From NCBI RefSeq assembly GCF_000153025.1, contig NZ_CH672429.1, positions 437,822-501,821 on the forward strand: a DNA stretch of 64,000 nucleotides, written 5' to 3'. The stretch is from Marinomonas sp. MED121. Its GTDB lineage: Bacteria > Pseudomonadota > Gammaproteobacteria > Pseudomonadales > Marinomonadaceae. Of this stretch, positions 45,009-54,735 are shown piece after piece. The notes beneath the pieces are model-generated. The model had not been told where the DNA came from. It searched no databases and saw only the letters and a list, made by a program, of their open reading frames with translations. A program made the position numbers and the translations under genes. The first letter of the stretch is position 1. Each line of letters starts with the position of its first letter.

Positions 45009-45043
45009 TTTGGGGTATGACATGAGTGTGTCATGCCCCAAAA
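45009..45043. terminator. Hairpin terminator between prc and the DUF2788 gene
   Basis: 14-bp stem (45009-45022 / 45029-45042; TTTGGGG..ATGACA with one wobble pair) and a 6-nt loop, between convergent genes. T-run is short on both strands. Confidence 0.7.
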
Positions 45044-45051
45044 CGTAAGCC

Positions 45052-45261
45052 TTACAGCTTTACTCCTAAAATCAGCTCAACAATAAAGCCTTTCATAACA
45101 AAGCCGAACACACCTAATCCTAACCCGCCTAAAATCACGAAAGTTCCAAGCTTTCCGGCATTGGATTTACGTGCTAAATCGACCATAATAAAGCCCATAA
45201 AAAGCACGATACCAGTTACGCAAACTGTTAACATAATGGATTCTATTTCTTCAATTTCCAT
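45052..45261 (-). CDS. DUF2788-family small membrane protein
   Basis: 69 residues with two hydrophobic helices (about 9-28 and 38-60). 'MLTVCVTGIVLFMGFIMVDLARKSNAGKLGTFVILGGLGLG' follows the DUF2788 pattern, in particular 'DLAKKSNAGKxGTFVL'. Function unknown. No good ribosome binding site is seen at the ATG. It is convergent with prc and divergent from ybfE. Confidence 0.82.
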   Translation of the reverse strand: MEIEEIESIMLTVCVTGIVLFMGFIMVDLARKSNAGKLGTFVILGGLGLGVFGFVMKGFIVELILGVKL

Positions 45262-45293
45262 AACAATCTAACGACCTCAGATAGTTTATTCAA

Positions 45294-45626
45294 ATGGCAA
45301 AATCTTCTTCAGATCGCAATACTATAGATTTATTCTCAAAAACACGAGGCCGACCGAAAACTCGCCCTCTTACACGAAAAGATCAATTAAAAACAAACAA
45401 ACGAAATCAACGACTTAAAGATAAAAAGGAAGGGCTTAAAAGGGTAGAAATTATTCTCGATACTGAGACACTAGAAAAATTAGACCAGCTATGTGAACTT
45501 GATAGCCAAAAACGGGCCGATTGGATTAGTGAACAGATTGCCTTGGCGCATGCAAAACCAAAGACAAAGAAACGCCTTAAAGTAATTGAGGCAAATAATA
45601 ATGAAGAGCCCAGAGTAAAAAATTAA
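45294..45626 (+). CDS. ybfE: YbfE-like (LexA-regulated) small protein
   Basis: 110 residues. 'RNTIDLFSKTRGRPKTRPLTRKDQLKTNKRNQRLKDKKEGLKRVEIILD' matches E. coli YbfE (R-T-T-L-D-L-F, R-R/G-R-P-K-T-x-P-L, K-R-N-Q, G-L-K-R-V-E) through most of its length. It is basic and ribbon-helix-helix-like, so probably DNA-binding. In E. coli the gene is under LexA; I find no CTGT-N8-ACAG site in the space upstream here. Cytosolic, single gene. Confidence 0.85.
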   Translation: MAKSSSDRNTIDLFSKTRGRPKTRPLTRKDQLKTNKRNQRLKDKKEGLKRVEIILDTETLEKLDQLCELDSQKRADWISEQIALAHAKPKTKKRLKVIEANNNEEPRVKN

Positions 45627-45702
45627 GAAGTCATGAGCTAGAGCGAATAAGCCGCAACCAATAAATCACAGCGAATAAGCCCCAGCGAGCAGAGAACGAC
45701 TA

Positions 45703-45732
45703 AATAGACCCACTTAGGAAAGTGGGTCTATT
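45703..45732. terminator. Hairpin between ybfE and the chemoreceptor gene
   Basis: 13-bp perfect stem AATAGACCCACTT / AAGTGGGTCTATT with a 4-nt loop. Weak T-run. Lies between convergent genes, 13 nt before the chemoreceptor stop. Confidence 0.7.
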
Positions 45733-45745
45733 AAAGAGGTCATTA

Positions 45746-46819
45746 TTAAGCCTCTAGTTGAGTCAACAAGCCAATAACACGACGGCTTGTATCTTCCATT
45801 TTAGCCAAGCTTTCGATGCCCTTATCTAGTTCGCCATTTTGCTTAGCGGTAATCGCATCAACCCCATACTGATGAAAATCCGCATGGACTTCACCCAGCT
45901 GCTTAAAAGCATGATTAGAAGCAAACAAAGCGTGTCCTTCCCCTTGATACCATTGACCTAAACGACATTGCGTATGGTCTGTAATCTCATGGGAAGATAA
46001 GCTTGTTTTGTCAACAAAAGCACTGTGGATATTTGATTTCCAAACCAGGTGATCCATTTTTGCGGTTTGCAACATGCAGTGAATACTTTGGGTATTAATG
46101 GTTTTCTGTGTGCCTAAAGCCGTATCAAAGACTGTTTTAACACCTTTAAAGGTTTCATCTGTACTTTCGACGAGTTTATTACAACCTGTCACAACCAAGT
46201 TAATATGGCTGTCTGCAATACCAGTATTACGCTCTATCGATTCGACCAATTGGGCTATTTCAGAACTCGCGTCACCTGCTTTTTGTGCCAAAGAACGAAC
46301 TTCATCTGCCACCACGGCAAAACCACGCCCTTGCTCACCCGCTCGGGCGGCCTCAATCGCAGCATTCAAAGCAAGTAAGTTTGTTTGCTCAGAAATACCA
46401 CTGATAATACCAACAAATTGGGTAATGTTACTGGCCAGTGTTTTTAATTCAGTAACACTTTCATTACTCTCACGAGCACCATCTTGAATACGCTTGATTT
46501 CAGCTTCAAGGGTTTTCATCGCCTCATTGCTTTTTTGCGCCAACTCACTAAAGTCAGCCAGATTATCTTTCTCTTGAGTTAAATCTGACAAACTAACCGC
46601 TAAAGATTCACGCATAGTATCAAAAGGAGACATGGCTTCTAGATACATGGTCTCTAATGGTGAGGCCTTGTCATGGGCTTTAAGGCCTTCTAATTCAGCT
46701 AAAGTTTGCTGATATTTACCTTGTAACTGATCAAGTTCTGTCGACAAACCTGTGCAATCTAGTTGAATAGATTCCAGCTTTGTTTCTAATTCAGCAACTT
46801 GTTTCGCTTTTCCCCACAT
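45746..46819 (-). CDS. Soluble methyl-accepting chemotaxis protein with C-terminal CZB domain
   Basis: 357 residues from the ATG at 46819, which has AGGGGA upstream; the longer frame to 46861 has none. No membrane helix. Coiled coil at about 5-60, MCP signalling domain with the hairpin tip '[40 protein letters not shown]', then a CZB zinc-binding domain ('[13 protein letters not shown]', '[11 protein letters not shown]', 'HADFHQYG'). CZB domains sense zinc or oxidants such as HOCl and are common on cytosolic chemoreceptors. The MCP helical bundle is short, so a cytoplasmic receptor array or diguanylate-type partner is likely. Confidence 0.92.
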   Translation of the reverse strand: MWGKAKQVAELETKLESIQLDCTGLSTELDQLQGKYQQTLAELEGLKAHDKASPLETMYLEAMSPFDTMRESLAVSLSDLTQEKDNLADFSELAQKSNEAMKTLEAEIKRIQDGARESNESVTELKTLASNITQFVGIISGISEQTNLLALNAAIEAARAGEQGRGFAVVADEVRSLAQKAGDASSEIAQLVESIERNTGIADSHINLVVTGCNKLVESTDETFKGVKTVFDTALGTQKTINTQSIHCMLQTAKMDHLVWKSNIHSAFVDKTSLSSHEITDHTQCRLGQWYQGEGHALFASNHAFKQLGEVHADFHQYGVDAITAKQNGELDKGIESLAKMEDTSRRVIGLLTQLEA

Positions 46820-46892
46820 ATAATCCCCTATCCTCATGTATTTGTTATACTCTGCAACCAAACTAAACTAACACTTTGATATATATAAACCT

Positions 46893-47471
46893 ATGGCAAA
46901 ATTGTATTTTTATTATTCGGCCATGAATGCCGGAAAGTCGACCGTTTTATTGCAGTCTGCACACAATTATAAAGAAAGAGGTATGACACCTTTATTATTT
47001 ACTGCGGCGATTGATAATAGAATGGCCACAGGAAAAATTGCATCACGTATTGGTATTGCAGCAGACGCTCAAGTTTTCCTGCCTGATTCAAATTTATTTT
47101 TAGAAATTAAAGATGCCACTAAGTCATCAAAAATTGATTGTATTCTGATCGATGAAGCTCAATTTTTAACCGAAGAGCAGGTATATGGGCTATCAGAAGT
47201 TGTCGATAAACTTAACATCCCTGTGCTGGCATTTGGCATAAGAACAGATTTTAAAGGGCAGCTCTTTGAAGGCAGTAAAGCATTGCTTGCTTGGTCCGAT
47301 AAACTAATTGAACTAAAAACCGTTTGTCACTGTGGTCAAAAAGCCACCATGGTAATTAGAATAGATGGTGAAGGTAACCCATTACGCGAGGGTGAGCAGG
47401 TCGAAATTGGTGGCAACAGCCGCTATGTATCCGTTTGCCGAAAACACTTTAAAGAGGCTGTTGTAGATTAA
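46893..47471 (+). CDS. tdk: Thymidine kinase
   Basis: 192 residues, type II thymidine kinase. P-loop '[17 protein letters not shown]', '[11 protein letters not shown]' (Walker B), '[18 protein letters not shown]', zinc cysteines 'CHCGQKATM' and C-terminal 'VCRKHF'. It phosphorylates thymidine with ATP for salvage. ATG start, divergent from the chemoreceptor gene. rdgC starts 2 nt after its stop. Confidence 0.96.
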   Translation: MAKLYFYYSAMNAGKSTVLLQSAHNYKERGMTPLLFTAAIDNRMATGKIASRIGIAADAQVFLPDSNLFLEIKDATKSSKIDCILIDEAQFLTEEQVYGLSEVVDKLNIPVLAFGIRTDFKGQLFEGSKALLAWSDKLIELKTVCHCGQKATMVIRIDGEGNPLREGEQVEIGGNSRYVSVCRKHFKEAVVD

Positions 47472-47473
47472 TT

Positions 47474-48376
47474 ATGTGGTTTAAAAACGTACAATTTTTT
47501 CAGTTAACAGATACCGATGCCATTGATACTAATGAACTCATCGATAAGTTAGCGGACTTTCCGCTTAAAGAGTGCGGTAGCCAAGAGGAATATTCATTTG
47601 GTTGGATGCCGTTAATTCGAAATAGCGAACAATGGTATCTGGCGAGTAACAAGTGTGTATTAATCCGTGCAGGTAAAGAAGAGAAGGTATTACCCTCTTC
47701 TGTTGTACGTGAAGAATTAGAAATCAAAATATCTGAAATCGAGCTGATAGAAGGCCGCAAAGTTGGTCGCAAAGAAAAAGCAGATATTAAAGATGAGTTA
47801 GTTTTCACGCTTCGCCCTAAAGCCTTTTCAAAACGATCCGACATTTGGGCTTACTTGGATATGGAGGCAAAACTATTAGTGATAAACAGTACTAACGCCT
47901 CTATGACAGAGTTATTGTTTAAGCAATTGCAAACGACCCTAGGCAGTTTCCCGATGGCACCATTAATGCCGCAAGAGTCACCCAGTGGTCTGATGAGTAA
48001 TTGGCTATTAAAGAATGAACTCCCTGCCAGTTTAAACACAGGTGAAGAATGTGAAATACAAGACGGCTCTGAAGAAAAAGCAAGCATTCGATTTAAAGCA
48101 CTAGAGCCACTCTCTGAAGATGTTACCCGTCATATCGAGCAAGGTATGAGAGTGAAAAGCTTGGCCCTTAAATGGACAGAGAAGCTAAACTTTGTACTAC
48201 ATGAAGACTTATCCCTGCGTAAAATCAAATTTGACGACACTATCAAAGAGAAAGCCTTTAATGATTCTCAAGGTGGCGGCCTATCAGATTTAGACGCTAA
48301 TTTTGCCTTAATGTCATTAGAGTTACGTGAGTTCTACGACTCTTATAAATTATGGTTTGATATCCAAGACAAATAA
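47474..48376 (+). CDS. rdgC: Recombination-associated protein RdgC
   Basis: 300 residues. 'MWFKNVQFFQL' at the start, 'GWMPLIRNSEQWYLASNKCVLI' and 'VREELEIKISEIELIEGRKVGRKEK' are diagnostic for RdgC, a ring-shaped non-specific DNA-binding protein that limits RecA loading and supports replication-fork processing. It follows tdk by 2 nt, so they form an operon ended by a terminator at 48387. Confidence 0.95.
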   Translation: MWFKNVQFFQLTDTDAIDTNELIDKLADFPLKECGSQEEYSFGWMPLIRNSEQWYLASNKCVLIRAGKEEKVLPSSVVREELEIKISEIELIEGRKVGRKEKADIKDELVFTLRPKAFSKRSDIWAYLDMEAKLLVINSTNASMTELLFKQLQTTLGSFPMAPLMPQESPSGLMSNWLLKNELPASLNTGEECEIQDGSEEKASIRFKALEPLSEDVTRHIEQGMRVKSLALKWTEKLNFVLHEDLSLRKIKFDDTIKEKAFNDSQGGGLSDLDANFALMSLELREFYDSYKLWFDIQDK

Positions 48377-48386
48377 ATCTGTTTGT

Positions 48387-48430
48387 AAAAGTTGGGTTAT
48401 AACCCCTATAACTCAACTTTTAAGTTATTT
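48387..48430 (+). terminator. Terminator of tdk-rdgC
   Basis: 15-bp stem (48387-48401 / 48407-48421; AAAAGTTG..GTTATA with one mismatch) and a 5-nt loop, then AAGTTATTTTT. Confidence 0.75.
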
Positions 48431-48606
48431 TTCAGATGCTTACTAAATTTACACATAAGCTATCTTTTTCCACAGATTAGGTGGATAAGTTGGGGAGAGA
48501 TTCAGGCAGGCTAGATTTGCTCTAGCATGACACTTGATGCAAGTGTTTTGTTAAACTTTTTTAAATATTTTTTTCACCCCTTTAGCTTATAAATAATTCA
48601 AATCTG

Positions 48607-49830
48607 ATGAACAAAATAGAAACGGAACAAGAGGTTGCACAAAAAGTAACACTGATTGGCAGTGCGTTAGATGCGGTCCTAGGTGTACTGAAAATAATAG
48701 CAGCCAATTTATCAGGCTCTCAAGCCCTTATGGCGGACGGCATCCATAGCCTCTCAGATTTATTCACAGATGTATTAGTACTCATCAGTTTCAAAATTTC
48801 TCGTCAATCTCCCGATAAAAACCATCAATTTGGTCACCTTAGATTTGAATCGCTTGGCAACTTGATTCTTGGATTCATATTACTTCTAGTCGCCATTGGC
48901 ATAGGTTTGGACGCCATTCTTAGAAGCAGTCAGAGCCATCTTACCTGGCTTGGCGTTGGCAGCCTTCTTATCACGATCATTTGCAAAGAAGTTATTTTTT
49001 TCTATACCAAAAAAGCAGGGGATAAAATTAATAGCCAACTATTAATTACCAACGCTTGGCATAGCCGCACCGACTCACTTTCTTCCCTCATTGTGTTAAT
49101 CAGTATGTTGGGAATGTATTTTGGTTACGCTTGGCTAGATAAAGTAGCAGCCATTATTGTCGCCCTTTTAATTGCTAAAATTGCGCTCAGCACCATTTGG
49201 AAAACCCTTGCTGAGCTTATCGATACAGCGCCAAGCAAAGACACCATGAAAAATATTATAAGTTGCGCTAAGAGTATTGAATCACAAGCGATACCAAGCA
49301 AAATCAGAGCAAGAACCATGGCGGGGAAGGTGTATTTAGATATGCGTTTACGTGTAGATAAACGCATTAGTGCAAGCGAAGGGCATTTTTTAGGGGAAAA
49401 GGTCGCAAGTAAAATCAAACAGCACAACCCCATGGTAGAAGATATTCTAATTCATATTGATTTAAACGGTTTTGATCGTGATGAGCCTGAGCTAGAAATC
49501 CCAACCGATAGCAGCGATAAAGTTAAAAGCCATAGTGAAGAAACTAAAGATAAGATTGCAAAATTACCCGATCGTAATCAAATACAAGCGGACTTAGGCT
49601 TTTTATTAAGATCACACAAACATTATCTTGATTTAGCCAATATCAAATTAGATTACCTAGATACGGGCCTTGATATTACCTTGATTGCTTATGCTGCCTC
49701 GCTTAATGAAGGGCAAAACATTCAAAAATGCTGTGCCGCCATTGAGATGGACAGTCAGTCTGTTCGTTATGCAAACTCCATTAAGTTACTTTGGGATATG
49801 CAAGCAGCAATACCCATATCTAAACAATAG
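48607..49830 (+). CDS. Cation diffusion facilitator (CDF) metal exporter
   Basis: 407 residues, about six helices in the first 210. Metal site A residues are 'HSLSDLFTDVLVL' (H-x3-D) and 'HSRTDSLSSLIVL' (H-x3-D). Then a cytosolic ferredoxin-like domain ('MRLRVDKRISASEGHFLGEKV', 'VEDILIHIDL'). It exports Zn2+ or a similar divalent ion by proton antiport. About 100 extra residues at the C-terminus are unlike the usual 300-residue members; a second small domain there repeats a similar pattern. Monocistronic, convergent with rmuC. Confidence 0.9.
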   Translation: MNKIETEQEVAQKVTLIGSALDAVLGVLKIIAANLSGSQALMADGIHSLSDLFTDVLVLISFKISRQSPDKNHQFGHLRFESLGNLILGFILLLVAIGIGLDAILRSSQSHLTWLGVGSLLITIICKEVIFFYTKKAGDKINSQLLITNAWHSRTDSLSSLIVLISMLGMYFGYAWLDKVAAIIVALLIAKIALSTIWKTLAELIDTAPSKDTMKNIISCAKSIESQAIPSKIRARTMAGKVYLDMRLRVDKRISASEGHFLGEKVASKIKQHNPMVEDILIHIDLNGFDRDEPELEIPTDSSDKVKSHSEETKDKIAKLPDRNQIQADLGFLLRSHKHYLDLANIKLDYLDTGLDITLIAYAASLNEGQNIQKCCAAIEMDSQSVRYANSIKLLWDMQAAIPISKQ

Positions 49831-49875
49831 TAGCCAATAGCAGCCAATAGTTTTGTTGGTATTTTTTATTCGCTT

Positions 49876-51237
49876 TTAATCTGGCTTAACCTCATCCAAG
49901 GCTAAGCTAGGTTGAGATGACTCTAAATGTGATGCGGGCAATTGCTTACTGGCTTTAGCCCCCATGACTTTTAGCTGCTCCGCTCGACTGACTAGATTTC
50001 CCCTACCCGTATTTAATTTATTCATCGCTGTATCATAGCCACGCTGAGCCATACCTAAGCGGGATCCCACTTCATCCATATCAGCAACAAAACCGACAAA
50101 CTTGTCATACATGGCGCCAGCTTGCCTGGCAATTTCAACCGCATTTTGGCTTTGCTTTTCATTACGCCAAATATTTTGAATGGTTCTTAAGGTCGCCAAT
50201 AAATTAGAAGGCCCAACGACAATGATGTTTTTATCAAATGCATCGCTAAAGACATTCGCCTCAGCTTGAATAGCCAATAAATACGCAGCTTCAATAGGAA
50301 TAAAGAGAAGCACAAAGTCCAAACTAGTAATACCGGGTAAAGTTTCATAGGCTTTACCGCTTAAATCTTTAATATGACGTTTAATGGCCTCTAAATGTTG
50401 TTTTAATGCTTTTTGCTTTGCTTCCTCTGAATCCGCTTCCACATAAGCGAGATAACTCACCAACACCATTTTTGAGTCTATGATGACCTGCTTACCTTCG
50501 GGTAAATTAACAATCACATCAGGTTGAAAGCGACGACCTGTTTCTGTGGTAGCTGATACCTGTACTTGGTATTCTCGGCCTTTTTCTAAACCAGAACGTT
50601 CTAAAATACGCTCTAAGATCACCTCTCCCCAGCCACCTTGTATTTTATTTTGTCCTTTGAGGGCTTGCGTTAAACCCGCTGCATCATCACTAATCCGCTG
50701 ATTCAGCTGCTGAAGGTTTTGAATCTCTTTGACAAGGGAAAAGCGTTCTTTTGCTTCTGTTTGGTAGCTAAGCTCAACCTTCTCTTGAAAATGCTTAATC
50801 TGATTGCCAAGAGGATTTAATAATGAGCCTAATTGTTTTTCATTTTCAGACACCAGATGCTTTTGCTGCTGTTGCATAATGTCCTGAGCGAGTTGCTTAA
50901 ATTCCACTTGCATTTGCATTTTTTGAGAAGCAAACATGGCTTCTTTTTCTTGCCATACGGTTTGAGCGGCAGCAAATTGTTGCTCTAAAATAATGGCTTC
51001 TTTTTCCATACTATGAATCAGTTCTGATTGATGTCTGAGTTTTTGCTCCAATTCACCCTTAATCAGCTGAATTTGCTTTAAATCTTGTTCACTTTTTTCT
51101 TGCCCATGCTGCCACTTACGACGCATTGAATGTACAATAGCAACAAACAGCACTATGCAAAGAATGACACCAACAGAGAAGCCTGTCAGCGCCACTAAAA
51201 AAGGCCCTAGTTCAGCACTCACTTGACTACTATTCAT
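49876..51237 (-). CDS. rmuC: DNA recombination protein RmuC
   Basis: 453 residues. One N-terminal helix (about 12-34), a long coiled coil (about 45-200), and the RmuC core ('LKGQNKIQGGWGEVILERILERSGL', 'RRFQPDVIVNLPEGKQVIIDSKMVL', 'VLLFIPIEAAYLLA', 'IIVVGPSNLLATLRTI'), a PD-(D/E)XK-like nuclease fold. RmuC limits certain recombination products such as inversions at short inverted repeats. Alone, divergent from yigZ. Confidence 0.95.
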   Translation of the reverse strand: MNSSQVSAELGPFLVALTGFSVGVILCIVLFVAIVHSMRRKWQHGQEKSEQDLKQIQLIKGELEQKLRHQSELIHSMEKEAIILEQQFAAAQTVWQEKEAMFASQKMQMQVEFKQLAQDIMQQQQKHLVSENEKQLGSLLNPLGNQIKHFQEKVELSYQTEAKERFSLVKEIQNLQQLNQRISDDAAGLTQALKGQNKIQGGWGEVILERILERSGLEKGREYQVQVSATTETGRRFQPDVIVNLPEGKQVIIDSKMVLVSYLAYVEADSEEAKQKALKQHLEAIKRHIKDLSGKAYETLPGITSLDFVLLFIPIEAAYLLAIQAEANVFSDAFDKNIIVVGPSNLLATLRTIQNIWRNEKQSQNAVEIARQAGAMYDKFVGFVADMDEVGSRLGMAQRGYDTAMNKLNTGRGNLVSRAEQLKVMGAKASKQLPASHLESSQPSLALDEVKPD

Positions 51238-51292
51238 TTACTTGCCACCTGCTAAAATCATTTATAAATCAATACTTAATATTCAAGTGTAC

Positions 51293-51907
51293 ATGGATTA
51301 TTTCTTAAGCCCAACTGAGTCTCAGCGTTTTGACCTGATTATCAAAAAAAGTCAATTCATCACCCAGGTTTGCCAAACCAAAGGGAGAGCAGAGGCAAAA
51401 GAATTTATACAGCAAGTAAGAGATCAGTTTCCTGATGCAAACCATCATTGCTGGGCTTTTGTAGCAGGGCATCCAAGTAATGTGCATTTGTGGGATCAAA
51501 GTGATGATGGAGAGCCCAAAGGCACGGCAGGAAAGCCTATGTTAAATGTGTTACAGCACTCAGATTTTGGCGAAACCTGTGTTGTCGTTACCCGTTACTT
51601 TGGCGGTATTAAACTCGGTGCAGGCGGATTGGTTCGCGCTTATAGCCAAGCAGTCCAAGAAGCGCTTAGCCAAACACAAAGCAAGCAAGTTTTCCCCAGA
51701 AATAATATACAGCTCAAAATATCCTACGCTTTATTAGGCAAGGTTGAATATTGGTTAGAGCAAAGTGATATCGAAGTGAATAATAAACATTTCGATAGCG
51801 ATATCATTTTTGATCTAGCTGTCATACCTAACTCTTGGATAGAACAAAAAGCGGCCTTGACTAACTTATGTCAGGGCAGCCTTACCCTCAAAAATGTGGA
51901 TGAATAA
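51293..51907 (+). CDS. yigZ: YigZ / IMPACT-family protein
   Basis: 204 residues from the ATG at 51293, the same length as E. coli YigZ; the upstream frame to 51242 would add 17 residues. 'KKSQFITQVCQTKGRAEAKEFIQQV', 'DANHHCWAFVAG', 'DDGEPKGTAGKPMLNVLQHSDFGETCVVVTRYFGGIKLGAGGLVRAYSQ' are the conserved UPF0029 block. A second domain (about 140-204) is the DUF1949 fold. Members may regulate translation. 5 nt before rapA, so probably in its operon. Confidence 0.92.
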   Translation: MDYFLSPTESQRFDLIIKKSQFITQVCQTKGRAEAKEFIQQVRDQFPDANHHCWAFVAGHPSNVHLWDQSDDGEPKGTAGKPMLNVLQHSDFGETCVVVTRYFGGIKLGAGGLVRAYSQAVQEALSQTQSKQVFPRNNIQLKISYALLGKVEYWLEQSDIEVNNKHFDSDIIFDLAVIPNSWIEQKAALTNLCQGSLTLKNVDE

Positions 51908-51912
51908 CGAAT

Positions 51913-54732
51913 ATGTACCAAACTGGACAAAGATGGAGTAGCCGTAACGAACCTGATTTAGGTGTCGGCATGATAGTAGAATTAGAAGCTAAGTCTTTCA
52001 CTGTGCATTTTGCAGAATCAGAAATGGACCGCCATTACTCCGTATCACAAACCAGCTTAGTAAGACGCACTCTGACAGAAGGTGACGAACTTTACTTTCA
52101 AGATCAGGCCTTCGTTATCGAAGAAGTACGTGAAATTGACGGCTTAGTTGAATATTTTATTGGTGATGATTGGATTGAAGAATCCATCATTCAATTTCCT
52201 CGTAACGATAAAAATGAAATTGATGCACTTTTATCTTTGTCGCCTGCAAAACGTATGTGGTTTGATTTGCGCCATCAGACACTTAACCACCAATCTAAAT
52301 TAGCCACCTCTGATGTGAGAGGTTTAATGGGCTTAAAGGCAGAGCTCCTGCCACACCAAATTTATCTTGCCCATGATATTGCTAACCGCCCTAAAGCTCG
52401 CGCACTTTTATGTGATGAAGTGGGTATGGGTAAAACATTAGAAGCGGGACTAATTCTTCACCACAGAATGCTAAATGGTTTATGTAAGCGCGCTCTTATT
52501 CTGACGCCAACTAATTTACAGCACCAATGGCTAGTGGAAATGCTACGCCGTTTTCATCAGCATTTTTCATTAATTAATGAAGCGGCTTATGAAGAGAATT
52601 GGGATGAAGAGGCTAACCTCTTTGAAGAACAACCGCTTGTCATTGCACCAATTGACTGGGTTGCAGGTAACTCAAAAGCCGCTCAACAAATGCTTAGTGC
52701 AGAATGGGATATGGTGATCATAGATGAAGCTCACCACCTAAGCTGGAGCCCTGAAGCACCAAGCAATGGCTATCAAATTGCCGCCGCATTAGCGGCTAAA
52801 TCAGAATCACTACTTTTATTGAGTGCAACACCTGAACAGACGGGGGAAATGGAGCATTTCTCTCGTTTACAACTCATAGATCCAGACAGTTACCACAGCT
52901 TTGATCAATACCAAGAGCAACAATCTGACTTTAAACAAGCAGCATTATTAGCAGAACAACTACTGCCATTAAGCCAAGGTAAAGCGCCTGAAACTGCCCC
53001 AGATTGGGAAAAGTGGTTCGCACCTTATTTAAGCGAAGTGAGTTCAAAAGAATGGTATCAGGTATTAACTCAGCAAGCAGGCGACGCTTTTGCTATGGCA
53101 ATACAAGATGCCATAAGCTGGCTTATTGATAGGCATGGTACGGGGCGCGAAGTTTTCCGTAATACCCGTGCTGCGATTGGTGGTTTTCCAACACGTATCT
53201 TGACCAGCTATCCTCTTGAATCTCACCCTAATCATACGTTTAGCAAAGACTCTGTCTTCCCTCAAAACAGTTTAGAGCAAGCTAAATGGGGCGAAGATCC
53301 GCGCTGGGAATGGTTAAAAGAATTCTTAGAATGCCAAGCAGATAAAGTTCTTATAATTTGTCATAACTCAGATATGGCTCAATGGTTGAGTGAGCAGCTT
53401 ACCTTTGCTGGCTTTCAAAGCGCTGATTTTCATGAACAAATGTCTCTTATCCATAGGGACAGAGCAGCAGCGTATTTTGCTGACCCTGAAGGGGCACAAA
53501 TTTTAGTATGCTCAGAAATCGGCAGTGAAGGCAGAAACTTTCAGTTTAGCCACAACCTAGTCATGTATGATTTACCCGAACACCCTGACTTACTGGAACA
53601 GCGTATTGGCCGTCTAGACCGTTTAGGTCAAACCCAAGATGTAAAAATCCACGTTCCTTTCATTGAAGGCACGGTACAGGCAAGGCTATTCCAATGGTAT
53701 CACCAAGCACTTAACGCGTTTTGCCATACCACACCTTGTGGCGACAAGGTAAATAATACCTTTAAAGAGAGTCTAAACAGCTTCTTACAGGGCAATGATG
53801 ACGACATTACTTTAATTGAGGAAGCAAAAGCCTATCACAAAGCGCTTTTAATACAGCTTGAGCAAGGCCGTAATCGCCTTTTAGAAATGACCTCTTGTCG
53901 TCCAGAAAAAGCAAAAGCTTTAATTGAAGAGATTGAAGAAAATGCATCAGCTGGGCTAAACGAATATATCGAAAAAGTCACCCATGCTTTTAACATTCAT
54001 ACTGATCGCATTGAAAAAGAAGGCGACGACAGTGAATGGTTTATTCGACCTTCCACCGACATGATGTTAGAAGCATTGCCAGGAATTGAAGAAGAAGGTA
54101 AGACCCTAGTGCTTAACCGTCGCAAAGCAAGCCAACGTGAAGATGTTGCTTTTGCTACTTGGGAGCACCCTTTAATCTCCATGTTAATGGATGAAGTTCA
54201 AACCTTTGATTCAAGCCGTTTAACTGCCTCTACTATGCCAATTGCAGCACTTCCTGAAGGCACGGTATTGGTAGAAAGTCTGTTTGTTATTGAAGCCAGT
54301 GCTCATCCAAGGCTTAAATTAAGCCAGTCATTACCTATGACACCTATTTGGCAATTATCTGATGCTAACGGTAAGTTTCTGCATAGTCAGTTCACCCCTG
54401 AAAAGTGGGCAGATCGCTTAGAAAGTGTCCCTAACCGTGTTGCTGAGCAATGGGTGGCTGCCCTTAGAAAAGACCTGATTGAGTTATTACAAAACCACCA
54501 GTTAAATGCCTACGAACAAGCCCGTCCTATTATTGCCCAAGCTAAACAGCAATATCAGAGAAAGTGGCAAGGTGAAATAGACAGACTTATTGAGCTTCAA
54601 AAGCAAAACAGGCTAATAAAGAATGAAGATGTTGAACAACTAGAAAACAACTTACAAGATGGCATTTCTCGAATTGATGATTGCCAGATTAGGTTAGACG
54701 CTATTCGTATCATCTTGACCACCAAACCTTAA
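51913..54732 (+). CDS. rapA: RNA polymerase-associated SWI2/SNF2 ATPase RapA
   Basis: 939 residues. N-terminal Tudor-like part ('GQRWSSRNEPDLGVGMIVE'), Walker A 'DEVGMGKTLEAGLIL', 'VIIDEAHHLSW' (DEAH), 'LLLSATPEQTGEMEHF', then the helicase C part 'LVCSEIGSEGRNFQFSHNLVMYDLPEHPDLLEQRIGRLDRLGQTQDV' and a long C-terminal RapA region. It recycles stalled RNA polymerase. Its Walker-A leucine/methionine differences from E. coli are minor. rluA follows after 3 nt, as in other gammaproteobacteria. Confidence 0.97.
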   Translation: MYQTGQRWSSRNEPDLGVGMIVELEAKSFTVHFAESEMDRHYSVSQTSLVRRTLTEGDELYFQDQAFVIEEVREIDGLVEYFIGDDWIEESIIQFPRNDKNEIDALLSLSPAKRMWFDLRHQTLNHQSKLATSDVRGLMGLKAELLPHQIYLAHDIANRPKARALLCDEVGMGKTLEAGLILHHRMLNGLCKRALILTPTNLQHQWLVEMLRRFHQHFSLINEAAYEENWDEEANLFEEQPLVIAPIDWVAGNSKAAQQMLSAEWDMVIIDEAHHLSWSPEAPSNGYQIAAALAAKSESLLLLSATPEQTGEMEHFSRLQLIDPDSYHSFDQYQEQQSDFKQAALLAEQLLPLSQGKAPETAPDWEKWFAPYLSEVSSKEWYQVLTQQAGDAFAMAIQDAISWLIDRHGTGREVFRNTRAAIGGFPTRILTSYPLESHPNHTFSKDSVFPQNSLEQAKWGEDPRWEWLKEFLECQADKVLIICHNSDMAQWLSEQLTFAGFQSADFHEQMSLIHRDRAAAYFADPEGAQILVCSEIGSEGRNFQFSHNLVMYDLPEHPDLLEQRIGRLDRLGQTQDVKIHVPFIEGTVQARLFQWYHQALNAFCHTTPCGDKVNNTFKESLNSFLQGNDDDITLIEEAKAYHKALLIQLEQGRNRLLEMTSCRPEKAKALIEEIEENASAGLNEYIEKVTHAFNIHTDRIEKEGDDSEWFIRPSTDMMLEALPGIEEEGKTLVLNRRKASQREDVAFATWEHPLISMLMDEVQTFDSSRLTASTMPIAALPEGTVLVESLFVIEASAHPRLKLSQSLPMTPIWQLSDANGKFLHSQFTPEKWADRLESVPNRVAEQWVAALRKDLIELLQNHQLNAYEQARPIIAQAKQQYQRKWQGEIDRLIELQKQNRLIKNEDVEQLENNLQDGISRIDDCQIRLDAIRIILTTKP

Positions 54733-54735
54733 TTT

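Noticed and set aside
45270-45293. LexA box before ybfE
   Set aside because: Looked for CTGT-N8-ACAG because E. coli ybfE is LexA-regulated; none is seen.
49825-49870. Possible terminator (CCAATAG..GTTGG, then TATTTTTT) between the CDF and rmuC genes
   Set aside because: Stem is only four base pairs; the near-direct repeat TAGCCAATAG/CAGCCAATAG is probably chance.
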